From Prevotella sp. (GTDB lineage: Bacteria > Bacteroidota > Bacteroidia > Bacteroidales > Bacteroidaceae), in the NCBI GenBank assembly GCA_022771625.1, contig JALFCW010000017.1:1-59277 (forward strand): a stretch of DNA of 59,277 nt. Reading direction: 5' to 3'. Shown here piece after piece: positions 25,997 through 36,721 of the stretch (position 1 is the first letter of the stretch; the number at the start of each line of letters is the position of its first letter). The position numbers and the translations under genes were made by a program. Below the pieces are notes generated by a model. It had not been told where the DNA came from. It saw nothing but the letters and a program-made list of their open reading frames with translations, and did not search any database.

Positions 25997-27343
25997 TCAA
26001 TCAGCCTTGAAATACATTATGTAATATATGGGCAGGTATATGATGCCGTTTTCTTCAAATACGTTGCGCTCGTTGGAGAAAACGTAGGCTTTGGAGACAT
26101 TGTAACTCTTGTTGGATATGAATTTGTTTATGGCACTGTGTATCTTGTAGTCCCTGCCTGACTTCACCTCTATGGGAGACACCGTCATGTTCTCGTAATC
26201 GTCAATCAGGTAATCCACCTCGCCATTCTGCTTGTTGTCATAATAATACAAACTAAAGCCATGGGCCTTTAGTTCCTGAGCTACTACCGTCTCATACAAG
26301 GCTCCGAGATTTACACTCACCGAATCGTCGAGCACTGGCTTTATGTTGTTTCTATAGAGAATACCCGAGAATATCCCTACATCGTTCAGATATAGCTTCA
26401 ACAAGTTCTTGCCCATATTCTGCACAAGCGGGAATGTGGGCTGACTCACTGCTTTTACGTCCAAGGCAATGCCAGAGGATATTAGATAGTCAAACTCATC
26501 CTGATAGTCCTCCATGCGCTTGCCAGTCTTGCCCTCGATTGACTTGGCAACAATACGCTTCTTCTTGTTTTCCATATTCGACGGGATAAGGTCGAAGATG
26601 CGTTGTATCTTCAGTTTTCTGCCTGCATCCATCTCGTATTTAGCCGCATCTTCGGCATACAGCTGATGGATGTCACGCTGTATATTCCTGATTGTTACGA
26701 TATTCTGTTGCGTGACAAATATCTGCACGCATGCAGGCATACCTCCCACAAGAAGATACTTCCTGAACAAGTTGAGAATACGGTTGTGTATGGCTTCGCT
26801 GAGAGGTTTGTTTGACTCGAACAATTGCCTCATCTGGTCGAGAGCTATTCTGCCTACTCCATTGGCAATAATAAATTCCTCAAAGTCCATTGGATACATC
26901 CTTATGCGCTGTATGCTTCCAATAGGAATGGACTGTGTCTTGCGTAATGTGATACCAAGCATTGAGCCGCTTGCTATATACCTGAATCTTCCGTCTGCCA
27001 TCAGAAATTTCACAAGAGTCAACAATTGCGGATAAGCCTGTATCTCGTCAATGAATACAAGTGTTGTCTGCTTGTCCTTCATCTTGTCTCCAGCAATAGT
27101 ACTAAGTGCCATATAAAAGTCTGATACAGTATTCACATCGGCAAACAACCGTTCGCCACGCTTGTCCTCCTCCATATTTATTTCAATATAGTTGGGGAAC
27201 ATACGTTCGCCTACATGCCTAATAATAAACGACTTGCCTACTTGTCGGGCACCGTCAACTATTGGCATTCTGCCTGAGTCATTCCTTAGGCAATCCTCAA
27301 TCTTTTCTTCTATTTTTCTGTACAACATACACTTTTCCATCAT
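25997..27343 (-). CDS. AAA-family ATPase with C-terminal DUF4143
   Basis: 448-residue protein of the AAA_14 plus DUF4143 type, common in Bacteroidetes and archaea with no settled role. Walker A is DGARQVGKSF (about 29-38), Walker B is TTLVFIDEIQAYP (about 92-104), and a sensor region is YIASGSMLG near 122. The C-terminal half has the DUF4143 pattern GALYETVVAQELKAHG (about 361-376), then YYYDNKQNGEVDYLID and PIEVKSGRDYK, a PD-(D/E)xK-like nuclease core (D, then E-x-K). It starts at ATG 27343, and an in-frame stop lies shortly upstream. A -7 element is at 27362-27355, and three direct repeats with a 33-base period cover the start and promoter. It may be an accessory or defence-related gene. 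Confidence 0.88.
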   Translation of the reverse strand: MMEKCMLYRKIEEKIEDCLRNDSGRMPIVDGARQVGKSFIIRHVGERMFPNYIEINMEEDKRGERLFADVNTVSDFYMALSTIAGDKMKDKQTTLVFIDEIQAYPQLLTLVKFLMADGRFRYIASGSMLGITLRKTQSIPIGSIQRIRMYPMDFEEFIIANGVGRIALDQMRQLFESNKPLSEAIHNRILNLFRKYLLVGGMPACVQIFVTQQNIVTIRNIQRDIHQLYAEDAAKYEMDAGRKLKIQRIFDLIPSNMENKKKRIVAKSIEGKTGKRMEDYQDEFDYLISSGIALDVKAVSQPTFPLVQNMGKNLLKLYLNDVGIFSGILYRNNIKPVLDDSVSVNLGALYETVVAQELKAHGFSLYYYDNKQNGEVDYLIDDYENMTVSPIEVKSGRDYKIHSAINKFISNKSYNVSKAYVFSNERNVFEENGIIYLPIYYIMYFKAD

Positions 27344-27404
27344 TTTTGACCCTGCAAAAATACACTTTTCCTATAAAATAAGCAAGCAAAAAACACACTT
27401 TTCC
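27329..27404. repeat. Three direct repeats with exact 33-base period over the AAA ATPase promoter
   Basis: ACACTTTTCC occurs at 27329-27338, 27362-27371 and 27395-27404. Starts are exactly 33 bases apart, about three helical turns. The first copy lies in the first codons of the gene, the second abuts the -7 element and the third lies upstream. The intervening sequence is poorly conserved. This could be an operator for self-regulation or a decayed tandem duplication. Confidence 0.7.
27355..27362 (-). promoter_or_regulatory. -7 element for the AAA ATPase gene
   Basis: The minus strand reads TATTTTTG, an exact TAnnTTTG, 12 bases before the start codon. The nearest TTTG upstream is at 27390-27387, with a 24-base spacer that is long. 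The leader would be very short. Confidence 0.45.
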
Positions 27405-27479
27405 TATGCGGTTATTGTTTTTTAACTATTGAGGATGATAGCCTTCATAGCTAAATAATATAAAAAAACAGGCTTTTCT

Positions 27480-27510
27480 TTTGTCGTTTCATTATAATTA
27501 TGTAACTTTG
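27480..27510 (+). promoter_or_regulatory. Bacteroidetes-type promoter for leuS
   Basis: TAACTTTG at 27503-27510 with TTTG at 27480-27483, spacer 19 bases. The leader to leuS is about 37 bases. It probably also serves yitT, rdgB and porZ, which follow with gaps of 6 bases or less. Confidence 0.75.
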
Positions 27511-27553
27511 CAGCGTATTATGCACTGAAGAAAAGAAAAAACGAAATATAATT

Positions 27554-30403
27554 ATGGAATACAATTTTAGAGAAATCGAAAAGAAGTGGCACGAGAAGTG
27601 GGTGGAAAACAGAACCTACAAGGTCACTGAAGACGCAAAGCGCAAGAAGTTCTACGTACTCAACATGTTCCCCTATCCCTCAGGAGCTGGACTGCATGTG
27701 GGACATCCACTCGGATATATCGCCAGCGACATCTATGCTAGATACAAGCGCCAGCAGGGATTCAACGTGCTCAATCCTATGGGATATGATGCCTACGGAC
27801 TTCCAGCAGAGCAATATGCCATACAGACCGGTCAGCACCCCGAGGTAACAACCGTGGCAAACATTAATCACTATCGCGAACAGTTGGACAAGATTGGATT
27901 CTCATTCGACTGGGACCGCGAGGTGCGCACTTGTGCTCCGGATTACTATCATTGGACCCAGTGGGCATTCATCCGCATGTTCAAGTCCTACTATAGTCTT
28001 GCATCACAGAAGGCTCAGCCTATCATCAAGCTCATCGAGCATTTCGAACTGATGGGTACTGAGAATATATCTGCTGCTTGCACTGAGGAGCTACACTTCA
28101 CTGCCTCGGAATGGAATTCATTCTCAGAGAAGAAGAAGCAGGAGGTGCTCATGAACTATCGTATTGCCTATCTCGGTGAGACAATGGTGAACTGGTGTCC
28201 GAAACTCGGCACTGTGCTTGCCAACGACGAGGTGGTAGATGGTGTGAGTGTGCGCGGAGGATATCCCGTGGTGCAGCAGAAGATGCGCCAGTGGTGCCTA
28301 AGAGTATCAGCATACGCACAGCGTCTGCTCGACGGATTGGATACCATCGACTGGACCGAGTCACTTAAAGAGACCCAACGCAACTGGATTGGTCGCTCAG
28401 AAGGTACAGAGATGGAGTTCTCTGTTAAGGACAGCGACAAGCATTTCACTATCTTCACCACTCGTGCCGACACAATCTTCGGTGTCACATTCATGGTACT
28501 GGCTCCTGAGAGCGAACTGGTAGATGAACTGACCACTGCCGAGCAGCGTGCAGCTGTGGATGAATATATTGCATACGTGAAGAAGCGCACTGAGCGCGAC
28601 CGTATCAGCGATCATCGCGTAACAGGAGTCTTCTCAGGCTCATACGCTGTCAACCCTTTCACAGGCGAGGCTATTCCAATCTGGATTTCAGAGTATGTAC
28701 TAGCTGGATATGGTACAGGAGCCATCATGGCTGTTCCAGCACACGACTCCCGCGACTATGCCTTTGCAAAGCACTTCAACCTGCCCATCATCCCGCTTAT
28801 CAAGGGAGCTGATGTCAGTGAGCAGAGCTTCGATGCAAAGGAAGGTATTGTAGAAAACTCACCGAAGAGTGGAGTAGAGACTCTTAACGGCTTTTCCCTC
28901 AACGGACTCACAGTAAAGGAAGCCATTGCCGCCACCAAGAAATTCGTCACAGAGAACAATCTCGGACGCGTAAAGGTGAACTACCGCCTGCGCGACGCCA
29001 TCTTCTCTCGTCAGAGATACTGGGGCGAACCGTTCCCTGTATTCTATAAGGACAACATGCCTTATATGATTCCGAAGGAGAAGTTGCCACTGTTGTTACC
29101 CGAGATTGACGAATATAAGCCAACTGAGACTGGCGAACCACCATTGGGACGCGCCAAGAAGTGGGCTTGGGACACCGTGAAGGAAGAGGTAGTTGACAAG
29201 TCACTCATCGACAACAAGACAGTATTCCCATTGGAACTCAACACCATGCCAGGTTTTGCCGGTTCATCGGCTTACTACCTGCGCTATATGGATCCCCACA
29301 ACGACAAGGCTCTCGTGGGCAAGGAGGCTGACGAATATTGGCAGAACGTTGACTTGTATGTAGGTGGTACCGAACATGCCACAGGACACTTGATTTACTC
29401 TCGTTTTTGGAACAAGTTCTTGTATGACAGCGGTTATTCTTGTGCCGACGAACCATTCAAGAAACTTGTCAACCAAGGAATGATACAGGGACGAAGCAAT
29501 TTTGTATATCGTATCAACCAGGAAGGTGCCGACCATCCCACATTCGTATCTCTCGGACTCAAGGGCAACTACGAGGTTACCCCTATCCATGTGGATGTGA
29601 ATATCGTGAGCAACGACCAGCTCGACATTGAGGCATTCAAGGCATGGCGTCCTGAATATGCCAATGCCGAGTTTATCCTCGAGGATGGAAAGTATATCTG
29701 CGGATGGGCTATCGAAAAGATGTCGAAGTCGATGTTCAACGTGGTAAATCCGGATATGATTGTCGAGAAATACGGTGCCGACACACTGCGCTTGTATGAG
29801 ATGTTCCTCGGTCCGGTTGAGCAGTCAAAGCCTTGGGACACGAATGGTATCGACGGTTGCCACCGATTCCTCAAGAAGTTCTGGGCATTGTTCTGGAACC
29901 GCGATGATGAGTTCCTGCCAAATGACGACGAACCGACAGCAGAGCAGCTCAAGAGTCTGCACAAGCTCATCAAGAAGGTGACATTCGACATTGAGCACTT
30001 CTCTTACAACACCAGTATCTCGGCATTCATGATTGCCGTGGGCGAACTGGCACAATCAAAGTGCCGCAGCAAGGTGATACTCAAGGATCTCGTTGCCCTT
30101 ATCTCTCCCTTCGCTCCACATATTGCCGAAGAACTGTGGGAAGCCCTTGGCGAACAAGGAAGTGTGTGCGATGCCGCTTGGCCTCAATACAACGAGAGTT
30201 ATCTAGTAGAGAGCAGTATGCAGCTCACCATCTCGTTCAACGGCAAGGCTCGTTTCCAGATGCAGTTTGCCGCCGATGCCGACAACAAGACCATTGAGGA
30301 GGCAGTATTGGCTGACGAGAAATCAGCCAAGTATATTGGCGACAAGAAGGTGGTGAAGGTCATCATCGTACCTAAGAAGATAGTGAATATCGTTATTAAA
30401 TAA
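27554..30403 (+). CDS. leuS: Leucyl-tRNA synthetase
   Basis: Class I synthetase charging tRNA-Leu, 949 residues, slightly long as is usual in Bacteroidetes. The HIGH motif appears as [10 protein letters not shown] (about 45-54). The CP1 editing domain is at about 230-430, with the T-rich region [19 protein letters not shown] and the substrate-discriminating [28 protein letters not shown] follows. The KMSKS loop is [10 protein letters not shown] near 722-731. The C-terminal anticodon and tRNA-binding domains are present. Between the HIGH and CP1 regions, [20 protein letters not shown] is a phylum-type insertion. It starts at 27554 and is the first gene of a tight run leuS-yitT-rdgB-porZ. Confidence 0.97.
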   Translation: MEYNFREIEKKWHEKWVENRTYKVTEDAKRKKFYVLNMFPYPSGAGLHVGHPLGYIASDIYARYKRQQGFNVLNPMGYDAYGLPAEQYAIQTGQHPEVTTVANINHYREQLDKIGFSFDWDREVRTCAPDYYHWTQWAFIRMFKSYYSLASQKAQPIIKLIEHFELMGTENISAACTEELHFTASEWNSFSEKKKQEVLMNYRIAYLGETMVNWCPKLGTVLANDEVVDGVSVRGGYPVVQQKMRQWCLRVSAYAQRLLDGLDTIDWTESLKETQRNWIGRSEGTEMEFSVKDSDKHFTIFTTRADTIFGVTFMVLAPESELVDELTTAEQRAAVDEYIAYVKKRTERDRISDHRVTGVFSGSYAVNPFTGEAIPIWISEYVLAGYGTGAIMAVPAHDSRDYAFAKHFNLPIIPLIKGADVSEQSFDAKEGIVENSPKSGVETLNGFSLNGLTVKEAIAATKKFVTENNLGRVKVNYRLRDAIFSRQRYWGEPFPVFYKDNMPYMIPKEKLPLLLPEIDEYKPTETGEPPLGRAKKWAWDTVKEEVVDKSLIDNKTVFPLELNTMPGFAGSSAYYLRYMDPHNDKALVGKEADEYWQNVDLYVGGTEHATGHLIYSRFWNKFLYDSGYSCADEPFKKLVNQGMIQGRSNFVYRINQEGADHPTFVSLGLKGNYEVTPIHVDVNIVSNDQLDIEAFKAWRPEYANAEFILEDGKYICGWAIEKMSKSMFNVVNPDMIVEKYGADTLRLYEMFLGPVEQSKPWDTNGIDGCHRFLKKFWALFWNRDDEFLPNDDEPTAEQLKSLHKLIKKVTFDIEHFSYNTSISAFMIAVGELAQSKCRSKVILKDLVALISPFAPHIAEELWEALGEQGSVCDAAWPQYNESYLVESSMQLTISFNGKARFQMQFAADADNKTIEEAVLADEKSAKYIGDKKVVKVIIVPKKIVNIVIK

Positions 30404-30409
30404 TTATTT

Positions 30410-31333
30410 ATGACACGCGAGGCAATACTATACGAAATAAAAGACTATATTAACATCACGCTGGGCCTGATGTTATATACATTCGGATTCACCGTATTCC
30501 TGTTGCCCTACGAAATTGTGACAGGAGGAATCTCGGGTGTGGGAGCTATTGTCTTCTACGCCACGGGATTTCCTGTGCAATACACATTCTTTATCATCAA
30601 TGCCATACTCATCGTAGCGGCATTGAAGATACTCGGATGGAAATTCCTCACCAAAACCATCTATGCCACCTTTGCACTAACGTTCTTCCTCGAAGTGGCA
30701 CAGAAAATAGTGCTTCAACCCGACGGGCATTTCTACAAACTGCTTGGCGAGGGCAACGACTTTATGTCGCTGATGATAGGATGTATGATGACTGGTACGG
30801 CTCTTGCCATTGTATTCCTAAATAATGGAAGTACGGGCGGAACTGATATTATAGCTGCGGTAATCAACAAATATCATAATATATCCCTTGGCAAAGCCTT
30901 GATTATCATTGATATTTGCATTATTGGCAGTTCGATGTTTATCGACAGGTTTGGAGCTATTGATGCCAGATGTCGGATGGTGGTATTCGGTCTGTGTACA
31001 ATGGTTATCGAGTGCTTGATGCTCGACTGGGTGATGTATTATCAGCGCCAGTCTGTGCAATTTCTTATCTTCTCGAAGAAATACCAGGAGATTGCCCATG
31101 CCATTGCAAGCTCTACCGAACATACAATGACAATTCTCGACGGTCACGGTTATTGGACAGGCAAACCTACCAAGGTCATCTGCCTGCTTGCCAAGAAGCG
31201 CGAGAGCCTTCAGATATTCCGTCTCATCAAGAGTATCGACCCCAACGCCTTCGTCAGTCAGAGTGCCGCTATCGGAGTCTATGGCGAAGGATTCGACCAA
31301 ATAAAAGTGAAAGTAAAGAAGAAAGACAAATGA
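30410..31333 (+). CDS. YitT family membrane protein (DUF161/DUF2179)
   Basis: 307-residue protein with five or six hydrophobic segments in the first 215 residues ([36 protein letters not shown], then [10 protein letters not shown]), and a soluble C-terminal DUF2179 domain ([17 protein letters not shown], then [19 protein letters not shown]). The family is widespread and its transport or sensory role is not established. It starts 6 bases after the leuS stop. Its stop codon overlaps the rdgB start by 4 bases (ATGA), so the two are translationally coupled. Confidence 0.9.
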   Translation: MTREAILYEIKDYINITLGLMLYTFGFTVFLLPYEIVTGGISGVGAIVFYATGFPVQYTFFIINAILIVAALKILGWKFLTKTIYATFALTFFLEVAQKIVLQPDGHFYKLLGEGNDFMSLMIGCMMTGTALAIVFLNNGSTGGTDIIAAVINKYHNISLGKALIIIDICIIGSSMFIDRFGAIDARCRMVVFGLCTMVIECLMLDWVMYYQRQSVQFLIFSKKYQEIAHAIASSTEHTMTILDGHGYWTGKPTKVICLLAKKRESLQIFRLIKSIDPNAFVSQSAAIGVYGEGFDQIKVKVKKKDK

Positions 31334-31959
31334 AAATAGTATTTGCAACAAACAACAAGCATAAGCTTGACGAGATACGCGACATTCTCGGACCCTCATT
31401 CGAGGTATTGTCCCTGAATGACTTGGGATGTCATGACGACCTTCCCGAAACAGGCTCCACCTTGGAAGAGAACGCACGACAGAAGGCGCAATATATCTAC
31501 GACAAATACCATTGCAACGTCTTTGCCGATGACACAGGTCTTGAAGTGGAAGCCCTCGGAGGAGAACCGGGGGTATATAGCGCACGCTATGCCGCAATAA
31601 AAGACCCTAATGCCGAAAGTCACGACTCGGAGGCGAACATGACGACACTATTAAAAGAATTAGAAGGAAAAACCAACCGCAATGCCCGATTCCGCACCGT
31701 CATATCCCTCATCCTTACATCCCCTACCGGGAAACAGGGGGAACATCAGAATTATGATTCTTCATTATTCGAGGGTATCGTGGAAGGCGAGATAATCCGT
31801 GAGCGCAGAGGAAGCGAAGGCTTTGGTTACGACCCCATCTTCCAGCCAGAAGGCTATAACAAAACATTCGCCGAATTAGGCAACGACATCAAGAATACCA
31901 TCAGTCACAGAGCCCGTGCCGTAGCCAAGCTCGCCGCCCACCTAAAAGAAACAAAATAA
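31330..31959 (+). CDS. rdgB: Non-canonical purine NTP pyrophosphatase (ITPase family)
   Basis: Removes dITP, XTP and similar damaged purine nucleotides from the pool by pyrophosphate release (cytoplasm). 209 residues. Motifs in order: [17 protein letters not shown] (residues 4-20), [24 protein letters not shown] near 67, [12 protein letters not shown] near 155-166, and [14 protein letters not shown] at the end. The reading frame stays open for another 120 codons upstream inside yitT, but the ATG at 31330 is right because TNNKHK is the universal family N-terminus. Start and stop overlap yitT by 4 bases. With MazG, Dtd and MutS it is one of several quality-control enzymes in this window. Confidence 0.96.
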   Translation: MKIVFATNNKHKLDEIRDILGPSFEVLSLNDLGCHDDLPETGSTLEENARQKAQYIYDKYHCNVFADDTGLEVEALGGEPGVYSARYAAIKDPNAESHDSEANMTTLLKELEGKTNRNARFRTVISLILTSPTGKQGEHQNYDSSLFEGIVEGEIIRERRGSEGFGYDPIFQPEGYNKTFAELGNDIKNTISHRARAVAKLAAHLKETK

Positions 31960-31961
31960 CA

Positions 31962-33980
31962 ATGAAAAAATTCTTCATTACCCTAATAACCTTGGCATCA
32001 ATATCATTGAACATAACAGCTGCCGTAGGCGACTGGAAAATCTATATGTCCTATAGCGAGCCTCAACAGATACAAGAAACAGGCAACTACCTCTTCGTAC
32101 AGGCCTCCAACTCATTATATCTATACAACAAGAACGACCAAAGCATCCAGACCTTCGACAAGACCACAGGCATGAGCGACGTTGTAGTAACCAACATATC
32201 CTGGAATCAAAAAACCAAGCGTCTCATCGTAGTCTATGACAACTCCAACATAGACCTTATCGACCTGCAAGGCAACGTAACCAACGTGCCATACCTATAC
32301 AACAAATCCATGACCGAGGACAAAACGGTGAACAGCATAGTGAACAACGATAAATATGCCTATATAGCAACAAACTTCGGCGGTATAAAGCTAAACGTAG
32401 CATCAGGAGAAGTCTATGAGTCATACCTATTAGGCCAATCCATCAAGCGTTTTGCCGTTTCAGGCAGCACCATATATGCCCTAAACACTCAAAACAAGGC
32501 CATCTCAGCCTCAATGAGTACAAATCTACAAGACAAGGCCAACTGGGAGTCAACCCCCTCATATCCTGACGGCATATTCAACGTGGACAACTCTGCATAT
32601 ACAAATAACATAGAATTGGTAAAGACTTTGAATCCCGGAGGACCGAAAACCAACCAATTCGGATTTATGAAATTCAAGAACGGCGCACTCTACACTTGTA
32701 CCGGAACAGACTGGAATTTCAGTCAACCAGCAGCTATTCAAGTACTCAAGAACAACGAATGGGATATATATAAAGATGACTATATACCAGAAATGACAGG
32801 TCAGAAATACTGGGACATGATGTGCCTTGACGTTTATGGCAACAAACTGGCAGCAGGTACCAGAAACGGAGTTTATATATTTGAAAACGGAACACTGAAA
32901 GAATTCTATAATCACGAGAACAGTATTCTTGAAACATTCAGCAACAGCGGCAATCCCAACTACGTGCTTATCACAGGATTGAACTACGACAACAATGGTA
33001 ATCTATGGATATTCAACAGTGCGGCACCATCACAGTCAATTCTCGAACTCAAGTCAAACGGCACTTTTGTTTCGCATAAACAAAGCGGACTTATGGTACT
33101 TGAGGACAGAGGCGCAATGAAAAGCGCACGTAAAATGACCAGTTCGTTTATCGACAGTAATAATAATCTGTGGTTTGTAAACCATGACTGGGTACATTCA
33201 TCAGCTTTCAGATACGATATAAACAATGACATGTTATATGATTTCTTTACCTATAAGAATCAGGACGATGCAGAGATAAGCAACCTTCACTACTTTAAGT
33301 CAATTGTTGAAGACAAACAAAACAATGAATTTCTGATTGGAACAGATGTTGGTCTGCTAATACTTCCCAAAGACTATATCAACGACCCCTCAAAAGGATT
33401 TGTGCAGTTTAAAGTACCTCGAAACGACGGCACCAATCTTGCAGACTATCTAATGTCGGGAATTGACATAACATGTATTGCCATTGACGGTGGAGGAAGA
33501 AAATGGATAGGCACAAATGGAGCTGGTGTTTTTGTTATCAGTCAGGATAAACTGACACAGACTCTTCATTTAGAAAGCAAGACATCCAAACTTATTTCGG
33601 ACATTATACTTTCCATTGCCATTGACAACGACAATGGTGAGGTATTCATTGGCACTGAAAAAGGTCTTTGCTCCTATACATCTGACGCTACGACACCTAA
33701 CGATGATTTGAGCAGTGACAATGTATATGCTTATCCTAATCCCGTGGAACCTGATTATACTGGTATGATTATGGTACGCGGACTTCCTAATAACAGTGAC
33801 ATAAAGATATTGTCATCCAACGGTGCTATTGTGGCTGAAGGAAGAAGCAATGGCGGTTCATTCATGTGGGATGGCTGTAATAGAATGGGTGAAAAAGTTG
33901 CATCCGGTGTATATATGGTGGCCATAGCCGGAAGTGAGGGTGAAAAGGGCACTGTATGCAAAATTGCAGTAATAAGATGA
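31962..33980 (+). CDS. PorZ-like beta-propeller protein with type IX secretion C-terminal domain
   Basis: 672 residues with a Sec signal peptide (MKKFFITLITLASISLNITA). The mature protein starts VGDWKIYMSYSEPQQI and shows repeated short blades such as YLFVQASNSLYLYNKN, YAYIATNFGGIKL, LLILPKDYI, KWIGTNGAGVFVI and VFIGTEKGLCSY. These indicate two seven-bladed-type propellers, as in PorZ of the type IX secretion attachment complex. The end (VYAYPNPVEPDYTG, then GYVASGVYMVAI-like and a final CKIAVIR) is a T9SS-type sorting domain. PorZ presents A-LPS to the PorU sortase in Porphyromonas, so placement directly before a surface-glycan gene run is suggestive. PorZ versus a generic two-component-propeller protein needs alignment. 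Confidence 0.75.
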   Translation: MKKFFITLITLASISLNITAAVGDWKIYMSYSEPQQIQETGNYLFVQASNSLYLYNKNDQSIQTFDKTTGMSDVVVTNISWNQKTKRLIVVYDNSNIDLIDLQGNVTNVPYLYNKSMTEDKTVNSIVNNDKYAYIATNFGGIKLNVASGEVYESYLLGQSIKRFAVSGSTIYALNTQNKAISASMSTNLQDKANWESTPSYPDGIFNVDNSAYTNNIELVKTLNPGGPKTNQFGFMKFKNGALYTCTGTDWNFSQPAAIQVLKNNEWDIYKDDYIPEMTGQKYWDMMCLDVYGNKLAAGTRNGVYIFENGTLKEFYNHENSILETFSNSGNPNYVLITGLNYDNNGNLWIFNSAAPSQSILELKSNGTFVSHKQSGLMVLEDRGAMKSARKMTSSFIDSNNNLWFVNHDWVHSSAFRYDINNDMLYDFFTYKNQDDAEISNLHYFKSIVEDKQNNEFLIGTDVGLLILPKDYINDPSKGFVQFKVPRNDGTNLADYLMSGIDITCIAIDGGGRKWIGTNGAGVFVISQDKLTQTLHLESKTSKLISDIILSIAIDNDNGEVFIGTEKGLCSYTSDATTPNDDLSSDNVYAYPNPVEPDYTGMIMVRGLPNNSDIKILSSNGAIVAEGRSNGGSFMWDGCNRMGEKVASGVYMVAIAGSEGEKGTVCKIAVIR

Positions 33981-33993
33981 TACAAAGATATAT

Positions 33994-34695
33994 ATGATTT
34001 CTGTCTGCATTGCTACATACAATGGTGAAAGATACATCAGACAACAGATTGAGTCTATTGTCTGCCAGTTGAATGTTGATGATGAAATCATAGTGTCGGA
34101 CGACGGGTCAACCGACGGTACTCTTGATATTGTAAAAGGCATAGGTGACAAAAGGATAAAAATTATTGAAGGACCAGGGAGAAAATCTCCTATTTTAAAC
34201 TTTGAGTGTGCATTGAAAGCCTCAAAGGGTGACTTTATCTTCCTCTCAGACCAAGATGACGTATGGAAACCTGATAAAGTGGAAATATGCATGAAATGGC
34301 TGAAGACATACCATTGTGTGGTGAGTGATGCTGAAGTTACAGACAACCGCCTAAAACCATTGTATCCTTCACTCTATGCCATTATGCAAGTGAGACAAGG
34401 ACGCATATACAATACTATATGGAAAAACGGTTATACAGGATGTTGTATGGCTTTTAGGCGTAATATTCTTGAAGCCTCATTGCCATTTCCCAAAAACATA
34501 CCTATGCATGATATATGGATTGGTAATGTAGCTGCCTATAAGTATAATGTGATATTCATTCCCGACAGACTCATCCATTTCCGCAGGCATGAGAATACTA
34601 TATCATGTAATGGAAAAGGAAGCAAATTCACAATATGGCAGCAGATGAAATTTAGATTGAATATTATAAAAAATATCATAAGACTATTATTATGA
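33994..34695 (+). CDS. Glycosyltransferase family 2
   Basis: 233-residue GT-A fold glycosyltransferase. The N-terminus is ISVCIATYNGERYIRQQIES (residues 2-21). The nucleotide-binding acids are in IIVSDDGSTDGT (about 31-42), and FLSDQDDVWKPDKV near 84-97 carries the DxD-type motif. The region GYTGCCMAFRR and the C-terminal HDIWIGNVAAYKY with IHFRRHENTIS resemble rhamnosyl- and other O-antigen GT2 enzymes. The acceptor and donor are unknown. It starts 13 bases after the PorZ-like gene and its end overlaps the next GT2 gene by 4 bases, so the four plus-strand glycan genes form one unit. Confidence 0.88.
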   Translation: MISVCIATYNGERYIRQQIESIVCQLNVDDEIIVSDDGSTDGTLDIVKGIGDKRIKIIEGPGRKSPILNFECALKASKGDFIFLSDQDDVWKPDKVEICMKWLKTYHCVVSDAEVTDNRLKPLYPSLYAIMQVRQGRIYNTIWKNGYTGCCMAFRRNILEASLPFPKNIPMHDIWIGNVAAYKYNVIFIPDRLIHFRRHENTISCNGKGSKFTIWQQMKFRLNIIKNIIRLLL

Positions 34696-35618
34696 AACTA
34701 AGCATAATCATACCTTTGTATAACAATGAGGATACGCTCGAACGAACAGTAGAGAGTGTCCTTAGGCAGAACATTGATGACTGCGAGATAATAATAGTTG
34801 ATGACGGCTCTACCGACAACAGTGGAGAAGTGGCTGACGATTTGGCAAGAAAGAACAATAGAATCACTGTCATACACAAGTTAAATGGTGGACCATCTGA
34901 TGCAAAGAACTTCGGTTTGGAATTAATAAAAGGCAAATATGTAACATTTGTTGACAGTGACGATGAACTGTCTCCTGACACATTGAAGCCACTTATGGAC
35001 ATTCTCGCCACTCATACCGAATACGATATATTGGAATATTCCGTACAACAACATGTGGGACATTATGATGAATGTCATCTGAATATTGGCGACAATGTAT
35101 ATCGTAACGCCATTGACTGGCTTGCAGACAATGGCAGTAACCATTGCTGGATGTGGAACAAGATATTCAGAAAAGAAATTTTCAACAATCTTCGGTTTCC
35201 AAAACAACTAAGGAGATTTGAAGATATGTGGATGATGGGCGAGATATTAAAAAATAATCCTAAGATTGCCACTACAACGCATGGTACATACAAGTATTAC
35301 TGGAATCCAAATGGACTTATGGCTTCAATGGATACCTACATAGAGCTTATAAACGCACAAATGGACATTATCCGCAAACATTCCATTGATACACACAAAA
35401 AGCAGTGGCACAAACTATACATGGACATGTATAATATTCAATTATACATATATATACAGTCGGGAAAAATTGTAATACCGTCCCAGAGAGTAATACCATA
35501 TCCATATAATGGCATTCAAGGACTTGTTAAATCATTGGCATTGGATTTATTCGGAATAAATGGTTCATGCAAGTTATTCAATTTGTTCTACAGAACATTT
35601 AAAAATGGAAAGCAATGA
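34692..35618 (+). CDS. Glycosyltransferase family 2
   Basis: 308 residues. The GT2 fold is shown by MKLSIIIPLYNNEDTLERTV at the start, IIVDDGSTDNSGEVAD (about 35-50) and VTFVDSDDELSPDTL near 84-98 with the DSDD metal motif. Later, HCWMWNKIFRKEIF and FPKQLRRFEDMWMMGE are typical of capsule and O-antigen GT2 enzymes. The C-terminal third has no clear catalytic motifs. It overlaps the previous gene by 4 bases and the next by 4 bases, indicating translational coupling. The sugar specificity cannot be told. Confidence 0.88.
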   Translation: MKLSIIIPLYNNEDTLERTVESVLRQNIDDCEIIIVDDGSTDNSGEVADDLARKNNRITVIHKLNGGPSDAKNFGLELIKGKYVTFVDSDDELSPDTLKPLMDILATHTEYDILEYSVQQHVGHYDECHLNIGDNVYRNAIDWLADNGSNHCWMWNKIFRKEIFNNLRFPKQLRRFEDMWMMGEILKNNPKIATTTHGTYKYYWNPNGLMASMDTYIELINAQMDIIRKHSIDTHKKQWHKLYMDMYNIQLYIYIQSGKIVIPSQRVIPYPYNGIQGLVKSLALDLFGINGSCKLFNLFYRTFKNGKQ

Positions 35619-36721
35619 ACATCATATACGTTATTGAGGATTTCTCGGAAAACGGTGGAGTGGAACGCATTGTGAGTGAAAAGGCAAATACTCTTTCCAT
35701 GCAATACAACCATCAAGTAACTCTTATTTCCGTGTATCATGACAACCGTCCACAATACTATCAGCTTACCGATAAGGTTAAGTTGATACTTCTGGACGTT
35801 CCTTTTGCCAAGAAGACCAATAATTCTGTATCAAGACTTTTTACTCGCATTAACACAATGATTATTGCAATAATCCGGCTAAACAAAGTAATCACGAAAA
35901 TCAATCCTGACATAATATTCTTCGCCACCACATTGGGAGCAATACTACTGCCTTTCTGTCGCACTAAGGCAATAAAGATATATGAATCGCATTTGGCAAG
36001 AAACTTCAATCCATTCAACAAACTCTTCATTCTCACTGAGAAAAGGGCAGAAAGGATAATATGCCTCACAAGTGGTGATGCAAAAGAGTTTAAGAATGCC
36101 AAACAAGTGGATATAATCCCAAATTACATTAACGATGTCACGTCATATACTGATGATTATGGCGTAAAAAAAGCAATAGCCGTGGGCAGACTTGAACGTC
36201 AGAAAGGCTTTGATATACTTATCAACTGCTGGAAGGAAATATCAAGGAAATTTCCCGACTGGAGTCTCGATATCTATGGAGATGGATCATGCAGGGAATC
36301 ACTGCAACAGCAGATAAAAAGACTGCACCTTGAAGACAAAGTGAAACTGTGCGGCAGGCACAATGATATAATGTCGGTATATCCACATTATAGCCTTCAC
36401 TTGATGACCTCGCGCTATGAGGGGCTTCCAATGACTCTCATTGAAGCCCAGGCTTGCGGATTACCTTCTGTAGTATTTGACTTCCAATATGGTGCAAGTG
36501 ACATTGTTTCCTATAGTTATAATGGATATATAGTGGAACAAGGCAACACCGCACAATTTACAGAGGCAGTAATTAAAATGATGTCATCAGAAGAATTGAG
36601 AAAAGAATGTGGAAAGAATGCAATTAAAACAGGCAAACTCTATTCCAAGAAAAACATCATAAACAAATGGTTGCACATCATAAATGAATATGACAACAAG
36701 AAAAATGACATCAAAAAATAA
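35615..36721 (+). CDS. Glycosyltransferase family 4
   Basis: 368-residue GT-B fold retaining glycosyltransferase. The N-terminal domain opens with IIYVIEDFSENGGVERIV, the glycine-rich acceptor loop of GT4. The C-terminal domain has IAVGRLERQKGFDILINCW (about 190-208), LDIYGDGSCRESLQQQI and the EX7E-like block HLMTSRYEGLPMTLIEAQACGLP near 269-291, whose two Glu are the expected catalytic/nucleotide contacts. It overlaps the upstream GT2 gene by 4 bases and the downstream membrane-protein gene by 38. It acts at the cytoplasmic face of the membrane in lipid-linked or LPS glycan assembly. Confidence 0.9.
   Translation: MNIIYVIEDFSENGGVERIVSEKANTLSMQYNHQVTLISVYHDNRPQYYQLTDKVKLILLDVPFAKKTNNSVSRLFTRINTMIIAIIRLNKVITKINPDIIFFATTLGAILLPFCRTKAIKIYESHLARNFNPFNKLFILTEKRAERIICLTSGDAKEFKNAKQVDIIPNYINDVTSYTDDYGVKKAIAVGRLERQKGFDILINCWKEISRKFPDWSLDIYGDGSCRESLQQQIKRLHLEDKVKLCGRHNDIMSVYPHYSLHLMTSRYEGLPMTLIEAQACGLPSVVFDFQYGASDIVSYSYNGYIVEQGNTAQFTEAVIKMMSSEELRKECGKNAIKTGKLYSKKNIINKWLHIINEYDNKKNDIKK

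Noticed and set aside
30970..31329. In-frame upstream extension of rdgB inside yitT
   Set aside because: The ITPase N-terminal motif begins at the ATG at 31330, and the extension is yitT DNA read in another frame.
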